A stretch of DNA of 64,000 nucleotides, from assembly GCA_020444075.1 (NCBI GenBank), contig JAHLLR010000002.1, forward strand, positions 62,001 to 126,000, written 5' to 3'. A model generated the notes under the pieces. It was not told the origin of the DNA and ran no database searches. It saw only the letters and a list, made by a program, of their open reading frames with translations. Below are positions 24,982 through 32,483 of this stretch, one piece after another (the stretch's first letter is position 1; every line of letters starts with the position of its first letter). The translations under genes were made by a program, and so were the position numbers. This stretch comes from Deltaproteobacteria bacterium (GTDB lineage: Bacteria > Desulfobacterota > Desulfobacteria > Desulfobacterales > Desulfosarcinaceae).

Positions 24982-25275
24982 ATGTTAACCTTTGACCTTC
25001 GCGAAACCCTGATTCCCTTTTCCCTGCTGCAGATTGCCAATGCCTTCAGGCAGATGAAGCCGGGCGAAGAGATGGAGATATACGCCGGTGTCACCCGCAT
25101 TGATGCCGCCATCTTGAAGGATGTCATGCTGATTCTGCCGCAAACGGATTATGACCTGTTATCCAGAGAAAACCGGGTGGGAGATGATCCGGTCATGCGG
25201 CTGATACTGAGAAAAAAGCATTCACTCAAAACACACAAGCAAAAAGGAGATCCATCATGTCAGCAATCGATCTGA
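24982..25275 (+). CDS. TusA-fold protein lacking the catalytic Cys
   Basis: The 97-residue protein aligns with the start of TusA: DLRETLIPFSLLQIANAFRQM against the TusA pattern DxRGxxCPxPLL. The sulfur-carrying Cys is Ile and the second Pro is Ser. The following KPGEEMEIY also matches TusA. It therefore cannot carry a persulfide and may be a structural partner or decoy of the active TusA, whose gene it overlaps by 19 bases. The assignment rests on this short motif. Confidence 0.65.
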   Translation: MLTFDLRETLIPFSLLQIANAFRQMKPGEEMEIYAGVTRIDAAILKDVMLILPQTDYDLLSRENRVGDDPVMRLILRKKHSLKTHKQKGDPSCQQSI

Positions 25276-25511
25276 GTTCCGTGGAAGCGGCGAGTACGGT
25301 AGATGCCAGAGGAAGCGCATGTCCCGGTCCGCTGCTGGAGGCCAAAAAGGGCATCGGCAAAGTCAAAATCGGCGAAGTGCTTGAAATCTATTCCAACGAT
25401 TCCGGCACCCGCACGGATATTCCGGCATGGTCGAAAAAGGTTGGCCATGAGTACATGGGCATGATCGAGGCCGACGGCTACGACAAGCATTTTGTCTGCA
25501 GAAAGAAATAG
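25257..25511 (+). CDS. tusA: TusA-family sulfur carrier
   Basis: An 84-residue TusA/SirA protein with the full site VDARGSACPGPLLEAKKGI; the Cys carries a persulfide handed between sulfurtransferases. The middle (DIPAWSKKVGHEYMGM) is typical. AAAAAGGAG precedes ATG 25257. Placed before MvhD and Qmo-like subunits, it probably delivers sulfane sulfur to, or accepts it from, this complex, as TusA does for sHdr and Dsr systems in sulfur oxidisers. Confidence 0.9.
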   Translation: MSAIDLSSVEAASTVDARGSACPGPLLEAKKGIGKVKIGEVLEIYSNDSGTRTDIPAWSKKVGHEYMGMIEADGYDKHFVCRKK

Positions 25512-25523
25512 AAGGGGGCTGCG

Positions 25524-25943
25524 ATGGCAACATCCCCAAACATAGGCAAGATCCTGATCCTGGCCACCGAGAGCTGCGCTTACCCGGGCGCTAACTCGGT
25601 GGGCCAGGCCCATTCCACCTATCCGGCCAACACCTATATCATGCGGGTCCGGGCGCCGGTGTTGTTCCCCGAACATTTCTATATGGATTGCTTCAAAAAG
25701 GGCATCAGCGGCATCATCATCATGTCATGCGGCGAAGAGTGCCCCTACGACGGGGCTTACCATGCCCTGGCCAAGAGGATTGACCGTGTATACCAGCTGA
25801 TGAAGGCTCAGAATGTGGACCTCCGGCGACTGCGGCTCACCGCCATCTGTACGGTATGCAACCGGGCCTTTTTAAAAGAAGTCAATGATATGAATACCCT
25901 GGTGCAGGAATTGGGCCCACCGGAATTCAAGTCGGCCGCGTAG
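25524..25943 (+). CDS. MvhD-like iron-sulfur subunit
   Basis: A 139-residue MvhD-family protein with its cysteines in ATESCAYPGAN, IIMSCGEECPYDGAY and AICTVCNRAF, all true Cys (no selenocysteine, unlike the copy at 1.7 kb). In Desulfovibrio this domain forms the C-terminus of QmoB; here it is a separate gene two genes before the QmoB-like protein, which ends without it. It would shuttle electrons between the flavoprotein subunits. Confidence 0.87.
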   Translation: MATSPNIGKILILATESCAYPGANSVGQAHSTYPANTYIMRVRAPVLFPEHFYMDCFKKGISGIIIMSCGEECPYDGAYHALAKRIDRVYQLMKAQNVDLRRLRLTAICTVCNRAFLKEVNDMNTLVQELGPPEFKSAA

Positions 25944-25958
25944 AAAGGAACGAGAAAC

Positions 25959-27266
25959 ATGACCGAATCCGCACGCAAGGATCAATTCGATGCGCTGGTG
26001 GTCGGCGGCGGCATCGCCGGCCTTCAATCGGCGCTGGATCTGGCCGACCAGGGGTTCAGCGTGGGTGTTCTGGAAAAAGATGCATCCATCGGCGGGAAGA
26101 TGATCCGCCTGTCCAAGGTATTTCCCACTTTGGACTGCGCCAGCTGCATTACCACACCCAAGATGGCCGCAGCCGCCCACCATGAGAACATCACGATTTT
26201 TACCGATTGCGATCTCAAATCCCTGGACCGCACCGACAATGAGCTGATCGCCCAGGTGGTGCAGCGGCCGCGCTATGTGGATTCGGCCAAATGCATCGGC
26301 TGTCGGCAGTGTGAGTATGGTTGTCCGGTTTATGTTCCCGATGAAGAGGAGGGCGGCTTTACCTTGAGAAAGGCCGTCTATATTCCCTTTTCCAATGCGA
26401 TCCCCCAGGTTGCCACCCTGGATGTGGAACATTGCTCGTTGTGCGGCAAGTGCGCCAAGGTCTGTCCCACCGATGCCGTGGATTACTTCCAGCAACCCCG
26501 GGCGCTGACCCTCACGGCAACAACTGCGGTCATGGCCACGGGCTTCAGGCTTACCCCGATCCACCAGAAAAAAGAATATGGTCAGGGTGGGGTGCCCAAT
26601 GTCATCACCTCGCTGCAGATGGAGCGCCTACTGGCACCGCACGGACCCTACCAGCGGGTGCTTAGGCCTTCGGATGGCAAGGAACCGGAATCCATCGCCT
26701 ATGTCCAGTGCGCCGGTTCCAGGGATAAAAGCCTGGGCATCTCTTACTGCTCGAGGGTGTGCTGCATGTACGCCATCAAGCAGGCCATGCTGCTGTCCGG
26801 CTCCCTGCCCCTGGCGGACATCACTATCTATTACATGGACATCCGGGCTTTCGGCAAAGGCTACGAGCAGTTTTTTCAAAATGCCAAGGCCATGGGCATC
26901 GAGTTCGTCAAGGGGAAAATTGCATCGATTGCCCCGGCAACCGAACAGAAAGTGGCCTTGAAATATGAAGCGCAGGAGGAAGATGGCCGGCTGGCCACCC
27001 GCGAGCACGACCTGGTGGTGTTGAGTCTGGGCATCGTGCCAGACTGGAATCCTGCCGGAACATGCAGTCTGGCTACCGGAGATGATGCCTTTATCCGGTG
27101 TTCCATGCCTCAGATCGCACCCACGTTGACCAATATGGCGGGTGTGTTCGTGGCCGGAGTGGCCGCCGGTCCCAAGGATATCGTCGATACCATTACCGAA
27201 GCCGGAGCGGCTGCCATGGAAGCTGCCAACTACCTGAAAAGCCGCTCCGCCACCAAAGCGGCATAA
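25959..27266 (+). CDS. QmoA/HdrA-like FAD and iron-sulfur subunit
   Basis: The 435-residue flavoprotein starts with VVGGGIAGLQSALDLADQG and has the QmoA hallmark TLDCASCITTPKMAAAAHH. It carries two [4Fe-4S] motifs in the middle (CIGCRQCEYGCP and CSLCGKCAKVCP), the HdrA inner Cys motif YCSRVCCMYA, and a closing FAD segment GVFVAGVAAGPKDIVDTITEAG. Length and order fit QmoA better than HdrA. QmoA works with QmoB and QmoC to link the quinone pool to APS reductase; no aprBA lies near this copy, so the partner may be a sulfur-relay protein. Confidence 0.88.
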   Translation: MTESARKDQFDALVVGGGIAGLQSALDLADQGFSVGVLEKDASIGGKMIRLSKVFPTLDCASCITTPKMAAAAHHENITIFTDCDLKSLDRTDNELIAQVVQRPRYVDSAKCIGCRQCEYGCPVYVPDEEEGGFTLRKAVYIPFSNAIPQVATLDVEHCSLCGKCAKVCPTDAVDYFQQPRALTLTATTAVMATGFRLTPIHQKKEYGQGGVPNVITSLQMERLLAPHGPYQRVLRPSDGKEPESIAYVQCAGSRDKSLGISYCSRVCCMYAIKQAMLLSGSLPLADITIYYMDIRAFGKGYEQFFQNAKAMGIEFVKGKIASIAPATEQKVALKYEAQEEDGRLATREHDLVVLSLGIVPDWNPAGTCSLATGDDAFIRCSMPQIAPTLTNMAGVFVAGVAAGPKDIVDTITEAGAAAMEAANYLKSRSATKAA

Positions 27267-27318
27267 TGAAGCGGTCGTTTAAGATCTTACCATAGCCAGA
27301 CAACTCGGGAGACGGTTG

Positions 27319-29169
27319 ATGACTGCGGAACCATCGGAAAGCACAACGGAAGAGAAAAAAGTCGGGGTTTATATCTGCCATTGCGGCGGAAACATTTCCG
27401 ACCATGTGGATGTGGATCAGCTGGCCAAAAATGTAGCCGGCATCGAGGGTGTCACGGTGACCCATACCAATATGTTCATGTGTTCGGATCCCGGGCAGGA
27501 GTTGATCCAGGCTGACATCAAAAGCGGCAAAATCAACCGTGCCGTGGTGGCTTCCTGCGCACCCAGCCTGCATGAATTGACTTTTCGCAGCGCCATCAAA
27601 CGGGCCAACATGAACCCCTATCTTTACGAACATGCCAACATCCGGGAGCAGGTGAGTTGGGTCCACCACGGCGACACCGCCACGGCCAAAGCCACGCACC
27701 TGGTGGCGGCAGCCATCGCCAAGGCGAAAAATCTGTTGCCCCTGGAACCGATTCGGGTGGACGCCGTCGGTCATGTTACGGTCATCGGCGGCGGCGTTGC
27801 CGGAATGCGGGCGGCACTGGACCTGTCCCGCCGGGGAATCCGGGTGGCCCTGGTGGAAAAAACCGCTTTTCTGGGTGGCAATACCGCCCGGCTGGACCGT
27901 CTGGTGCCCACCAACGATACGGGAGAGAATGTGGTTCGCACCCTAGGCGATGCGGTCATTGCCGATCCCGGCATCACCGTATACGGCTGCGCTCAAATCG
28001 TGGGGTATGAAGGCTACGTGGGCAATTTCAAGTTGACATTGGCGCAATCAACCCTGAAATGCTCCACGATCTCCCATGAAGCTGGAGATTGGGTGTCCAA
28101 TACCGGTTTGTATGTCGGCGAGGCCGGTAAAGACGGCCAATGGGTTGTCGAGTCGGGCGCCATCGTTTTTGCGACCGGGTTTACCCCCTACCGACCCCGG
28201 GAGGGCGAATACGGGTATTTGAATGTTCCCGAGGTCGTCACCCTGCCTGATTTCATTCAGGAGATGGCTCAACTGCCTGCCGGTGGCCGACCGTTGACCA
28301 TCGGCGGCCGGACGATTCGTCGGGTGGCTTTCATCCACTGTGTGGGCAGCCGTCAGATCCCCGGGATCCACGAACCGGGTGGCGACGGCAAGCTGAACGA
28401 GTACTGCTCACGGACCTGCTGCAGCGCCATTTTGCAGGCGGCTGTCCAGATCCGCACCCGCTATCCGGAAACCCGCGTCTTCGAATACTACCGGGATATC
28501 CGTACCTATGGCCGCGGACAGGAGGATTATTATGATCGGGCGTCGGACCAGAATGTCCTGTTTTTCCGCTACGAGCCTGAATCGCCGCCATTGGTGGAGC
28601 GCATCGAGCGGCGGCCATACCCGTTGCGCGTCCGGGTGAAAGACACCTTGACCTTTGGCGAAGAACTGACCGCCGAAGTCGATCTGGTGGTTCTGGGCGT
28701 AGGTATGCAAGCCCATCCCATCGGCGATCTGGTGGATATGATGAAGCTGCCCACCGGCATGGATGGTTTTTTACAGGAAGTTCATCCCAAGCTCAGGCCG
28801 GTTGAAATTGCCAATAACGGCATCCTGCTGGCCGGTGCCTGCCAGGCGCCCATGGACATCAGCGAGGCCTGCAATGCCGCCCAGGCCGCCGCCGCCAAGG
28901 CGGCCACACTGCTGATCAAGGGCCACGTGGAACTGGACCCCTATGTCGCCCAGGTCGATGGGTCGCGCTGCACCGGACATGGCCGCTGTGTCGAAGTGTG
29001 CCCGGTGGAGGGTGCCGTGAGAATGGCAGCCGGCAAGGCGTCCGTCAACCCGGCCCTGTGCACCGGCTGCGGCATCTGCGTGGGTGAATGCCCCGAACAG
29101 GCTATCGATGTGAACGGTTGGACGTTGAAACAATACGAAGAAATGGTGGATGCGATTCTGGCCGCCTGA
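27319..29169 (+). CDS. QmoB/HdrA-like FAD and iron-sulfur subunit
   Basis: The 616-residue protein is a full HdrA-type flavoprotein: GVYICHCGGNISDHVDVD at the start, VVASCAPSLHELTFR, FAD motif VIGGGVAGMRAALDLSRRG, YCSRTCCSAIL, and C-terminal clusters CTGHGRCVEVCP and CTGCGICVGECP. ATG 27319 follows GGGAGACGG. It lacks the C-terminal MvhD domain of Desulfovibrio QmoB, which is supplied by the separate gene at 25.5 kb. The order with QmoA- and QmoC-like genes makes it the QmoB equivalent. Confidence 0.88.
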   Translation: MTAEPSESTTEEKKVGVYICHCGGNISDHVDVDQLAKNVAGIEGVTVTHTNMFMCSDPGQELIQADIKSGKINRAVVASCAPSLHELTFRSAIKRANMNPYLYEHANIREQVSWVHHGDTATAKATHLVAAAIAKAKNLLPLEPIRVDAVGHVTVIGGGVAGMRAALDLSRRGIRVALVEKTAFLGGNTARLDRLVPTNDTGENVVRTLGDAVIADPGITVYGCAQIVGYEGYVGNFKLTLAQSTLKCSTISHEAGDWVSNTGLYVGEAGKDGQWVVESGAIVFATGFTPYRPREGEYGYLNVPEVVTLPDFIQEMAQLPAGGRPLTIGGRTIRRVAFIHCVGSRQIPGIHEPGGDGKLNEYCSRTCCSAILQAAVQIRTRYPETRVFEYYRDIRTYGRGQEDYYDRASDQNVLFFRYEPESPPLVERIERRPYPLRVRVKDTLTFGEELTAEVDLVVLGVGMQAHPIGDLVDMMKLPTGMDGFLQEVHPKLRPVEIANNGILLAGACQAPMDISEACNAAQAAAAKAATLLIKGHVELDPYVAQVDGSRCTGHGRCVEVCPVEGAVRMAAGKASVNPALCTGCGICVGECPEQAIDVNGWTLKQYEEMVDAILAA

Positions 29170-29200
29170 TGGCGCCCATGACACGAAACAGGTGACAAAC

Positions 29201-29488
29201 ATGACAGACAATAATCCGAACGAAGCGATTAAAGCGCTGAGGCAACAACGCAAGACCACCATCGATCGTGCCCGAAAGATGATCAAGGACCAGAATAAAA
29301 AGATTGCCGCCATTAAATCCCAGCTCAGGGAAGAACCGCGAACCGTCCCGGAAATCGCCGCAGCGCTGCGGATGAACGCCTCCGATGTCCTGATTTTTGT
29401 TGCGGCCCTTCGCAAGTACGGCGAGGTGGTCGAGGGTGCCAAGGACGGCGATTATTTCAGATATCAGCTGGCGGCAAGCGCCGGTTAA
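29201..29488 (+). CDS. small winged-helix-like protein in the Qmo-like operon
   Basis: A 95-residue protein with a basic N-terminal helix (IKALRQQRKTTIDRARKMIKD) and a winged-helix-like segment (RTVPEIAAALRMNASDVLIF ... KYGEVVEGAKDGDYFRY). ATG 29201 follows AGGTGACAA. It may regulate the operon or act as an assembly factor. It lies between the QmoB- and QmoC-like genes in the same direction. Confidence 0.72.
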   Translation: MTDNNPNEAIKALRQQRKTTIDRARKMIKDQNKKIAAIKSQLREEPRTVPEIAAALRMNASDVLIFVAALRKYGEVVEGAKDGDYFRYQLAASAG

Positions 29489-29524
29489 CGGTCATCCCAA
29501 AACCTTCAACCATGGAGACGTGAC

Positions 29525-30691
29525 ATGAGTGCCGAAGTTAATCCGGATCTGATCGTGGATCTAAAGAAATTCGGGGTGAAAAGCGCATCGGCATGCTTCA
29601 ACTGCGGAAACTGCACGGCTATTTGTTCCCTGTCGTCGGAAAGCACGCCGTTTCCCAGAAAAGTGATCCGCTATCTGCAGTTGGGGCTGAAGGACAAACT
29701 GATGGAAAGCCCGGAACCCTGGCTGTGCTACTACTGCGGCGACTGCAGCGAGACCTGCCCGCGCCAGGCGGATCCCGGCGAGGTGATGATGGGGCTGCGG
29801 CGATATCTGACATCGATGTATGACTGGACCGGCATCTCCCGGTTGTTTTATACATCCACGGTTTTCGAGGTGTTCTCAATCCTACTAGTCGCGGCGTTGG
29901 TGGGGTTGGGATTCTATACCTTTCACGGCCCGATGTTGACAGATCGGGTGGCCCTGAACGTGTTCGCTCCCAACACCACCATTGAAATTCTGGATCTGAT
30001 CATGCTGGGCGTGCTCTCCTTTCTTCTCCTTACCAATGCCTATCGCATGTTCCGAGCCGTAATGGGCGATCCGGCCCAGTATCCTGAGTTGACCCCTTTC
30101 GAAAAACAGCAGTTTCAGAACCGGATCATCCGCGGCATCCCCGCGCCCCTGTTCATCTCGGAGGCCAAGGAGTTCGTTGTCCACTTTCTCACTCAGAAAA
30201 AATTCATTGCCTGCGGAACCGCTTCGCAACGGATGCAATGGTTCAACCATCTGCTGATAATGACCGGCTATTCCACGGTGTTCCTGCTGGTGGTCGTGGG
30301 CCTCCGCTGGTTCCAGCGAGATGAGATCTATGCCCTGTGGCATCCGGTTCGGCTGCTGGGCTATTATGCCACTTTTGCCATTTTATACGGCACTACCATT
30401 GCCATTGTTGGACGGATAAAAAGAAGCAAAACGGTTTATGCCCATTCCCACTCATCCGACTGGGCCTTTTTGGTTCTGTTGTGGCTGACCACCTTTTCGG
30501 GCATTCTCATTCATGGCACGCGCATGCTGGAAATGCCCCTGACCACCTACTATCTGTATGTGATTCACCTGATGATCGCCGTGCCCATGCTGGTGATCGA
30601 GGTGCCCTTTGCCAAGTGGACCCACCAACTGTACCGCCCGCTGATTGTCTACCTGATGAATGTGAAAAAGCGAGCCATGGCGAGGGCTTAA
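29525..30691 (+). CDS. QmoC-like membrane subunit (HdrC plus heme b/quinone domain)
   Basis: The first 95 residues form an HdrC-type ferredoxin (C24-x2-C27-x2-C30-x3-C34 and CYYCGDCSETCP). The rest is a membrane domain of about six helices with conserved His (NHLLIMTGY, HPVRLLGYY, HGTRMLEM), as in QmoC/HdrE, where they bind heme b and quinone. It should anchor the QmoA/B-like flavoproteins to the inner face of the membrane and exchange electrons with menaquinone. Confidence 0.9.
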   Translation: MSAEVNPDLIVDLKKFGVKSASACFNCGNCTAICSLSSESTPFPRKVIRYLQLGLKDKLMESPEPWLCYYCGDCSETCPRQADPGEVMMGLRRYLTSMYDWTGISRLFYTSTVFEVFSILLVAALVGLGFYTFHGPMLTDRVALNVFAPNTTIEILDLIMLGVLSFLLLTNAYRMFRAVMGDPAQYPELTPFEKQQFQNRIIRGIPAPLFISEAKEFVVHFLTQKKFIACGTASQRMQWFNHLLIMTGYSTVFLLVVVGLRWFQRDEIYALWHPVRLLGYYATFAILYGTTIAIVGRIKRSKTVYAHSHSSDWAFLVLLWLTTFSGILIHGTRMLEMPLTTYYLYVIHLMIAVPMLVIEVPFAKWTHQLYRPLIVYLMNVKKRAMARA

Positions 30692-30742
30692 GTCAAGCAC
30701 CGCCAAATCAACCCATACGTGCATTGAAGAAAGGAACACACC

Positions 30743-31123
30743 ATGAATGAAGCAAAGAGTGAAAAAATCTTATACATCGGCACCTGCGCCGGTGAAAACC
30801 CGGAAAAAGCGGCCATGCCTTTTGTGATGGCCGGTGCGGCACTGGCCATGGACATGGAGGCCGTGATCGCCCTTCAGGGCAACGGTGTCTACCTGGCCCA
30901 GAAAGGTTATGTCGAAAAAATGACCAAACCGGGTGGTTTTCCCCCGATGGTCAAGCTGCTCAAGGATTTTTTGGAGCTGGGCGGCAGGCTGCTGGTCTGT
31001 GTGCCGTGCATCAAAGAGAGAAATATTGACGAGAAGGCGGATCTGGTGGCGGGTGCAGCAACGACGGCTGCCGGTGCCTTGAACATAGAGGCCACCGAAT
31101 CCAAGGCGGTATTTGTATACTAA
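30743..31123 (+). CDS. DsrE-family sulfurtransferase-like protein
   Basis: A 126-residue DsrE-fold protein with the likely sulfur-binding Cys in LLVCVPCIKERNI. DsrE proteins pass persulfide sulfur to or from TusA. It follows the QmoC-like gene after 51 bases with a GAAAGGA site, closing a TusA-to-DsrE set around the Qmo-like subunits. Confidence 0.88.
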   Translation: MNEAKSEKILYIGTCAGENPEKAAMPFVMAGAALAMDMEAVIALQGNGVYLAQKGYVEKMTKPGGFPPMVKLLKDFLELGGRLLVCVPCIKERNIDEKADLVAGAATTAAGALNIEATESKAVFVY

Positions 31124-31179
31124 TCAGGGGCAATCAACGCCGGTTGGTAAATCGACGGAAGGAAGACAGAGGGCATCCT

Positions 31180-31884
31180 ATGGAGGCAACATCCCCAGCA
31201 ATGTCACCCATGCGGATCACGGACATCGCCAACGCAAAAACGGCCGGGGCCGATGTCGTTGTTGAGACACGCTTTGAAATTCTGCCGGTTGATTTTCATC
31301 ACGGCAGCAGTCCTTTTCAGGCCTATATTTTTCTGGCCCACTATCATGGGACCATCGACGCGGCACCCTTCGCGTTCAGAAAATGTTACGCCCGCGGATG
31401 CCCGAACAATTTGTGCACGCACGTTTCCCAGGCCGTGACCATTGCCAACCGATACCTGCAGCGGGATTACCAGAGGCTCAACGCCGCCGGAATCGAGATC
31501 GAGAAAGAGCTGTTCTCGCTGGACGACATGGTCGTCAAATTCGATCGACTGCAGGAAGCCGATCAACCGTCGATGACCATCCCTGAGCTGGTTGGCCTGG
31601 CGCAGGCTGGAAAGAAGATGTCAGTGGATCTCGTCCTCGAATACCTCCCCGCCGTGGAGCATTTCGCCAATCAGAAGAACGCACAGACCTTTTTAAGCGG
31701 TGAACTGACGGCTCGGGTCGGCCAGAAAACCTATCGGTGCCACCGCTGTTTTTCCTGTTTTGCCACTGACCGGTCGGTTGAAGAAAAGCCCCGGGCCATT
31801 AACGTGGCCAATGCCCGCCTGGAGTTGATATTCAAGGAATTCGAACGGGTCGGCATCCGGCACCAGCAGCAATTTTTCCAATAG
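31180..31884 (+). CDS. Cys-rich protein of unknown function
   Basis: The 234-residue product starts best at ATG 31180; the open frame extends to a TTG at 31144. It has two Cys clusters: CYARGCPNNLC around residue 70 and CHRCFSC near residue 200, as in zinc or Fe-S sites. The centre is helical (AVTIANRYLQRDYQRLNAAG). It is soluble, with no signal peptide. I recognise no family. Position after DsrE suggests a role with the Qmo-like/TusA system. Confidence 0.75.
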   Translation: MEATSPAMSPMRITDIANAKTAGADVVVETRFEILPVDFHHGSSPFQAYIFLAHYHGTIDAAPFAFRKCYARGCPNNLCTHVSQAVTIANRYLQRDYQRLNAAGIEIEKELFSLDDMVVKFDRLQEADQPSMTIPELVGLAQAGKKMSVDLVLEYLPAVEHFANQKNAQTFLSGELTARVGQKTYRCHRCFSCFATDRSVEEKPRAINVANARLELIFKEFERVGIRHQQQFFQ

Positions 31885-31942
31885 AGTGCGGTATTCAGGT
31901 CGGCTGAAACGATCATAAAACGAAAACTTAGGGAGGCCAGCA

Positions 31943-32433
31943 GTGCACGCCACCATTCAAAAACCGATTGAAGAAATTGTCAGTTATATCCGACCCGATG
32001 AAAAGGTGTTTGTGGTCGGCTGCAACAACTGCGCCTGGAAATGCCACTCCAACTCGGCGACCACAAGGAAGCCAAGCCGGTTTTCGATCTGGACTCCGTG
32101 CAGCTCATCGACATGGCCATGGGACTGCGCAACGGCCATGACATCAACAAGACGTCGAAATTGAATGTCCCCATTCAGGTGGGGCCGGTGGTGCTCAAAT
32201 CCCCGCAGATGGGTAAATTTATGAATGCCAATGTCTCCGGGATCGAAGTTCCCCAGTCCTGGATCGATGAAATCGGCAGCGTGGAAAAGGAAGACCGCAA
32301 GATGAAGGCGGCTGAGATGATGGGACGATTCCTGGCTGAAATTAAACACATGGTCCAGGGCGTACACCTTATGCCTCTTGGATGGGCGGACATTGTTCCC
32401 AAAATTTTGCAAACGGCGCGGATTGCTGTTTAA
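31943..32433 (+). pseudogene. collapsed metV-metF remnant
   Basis: From GTG 31943 the frame reads a MetV-type start (IRPDEKVFVVGCNNCAWKCH), then near 32041-32055 a different frame takes over inside MetF (GDHKEAKPVFDLDSVQLI, compare SGDHQKF...YDIDSMQLI in metF). After a second in-frame gap it continues KSPQMGKFMNANVSGIEVP to GVHLMPLGWADIVPKIL, the MetF C-terminus. Most of MetV and the first and middle parts of MetF are gone. It is a deletion relic of a second metVF pair, different in sequence from the one at 2.2 kb. Confidence 0.8.
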
Positions 32434-32483
32434 TCGGCTTGCTTAGGCTCGTCGGTGTTCGGGACAGGAAGAATCGATAACAA

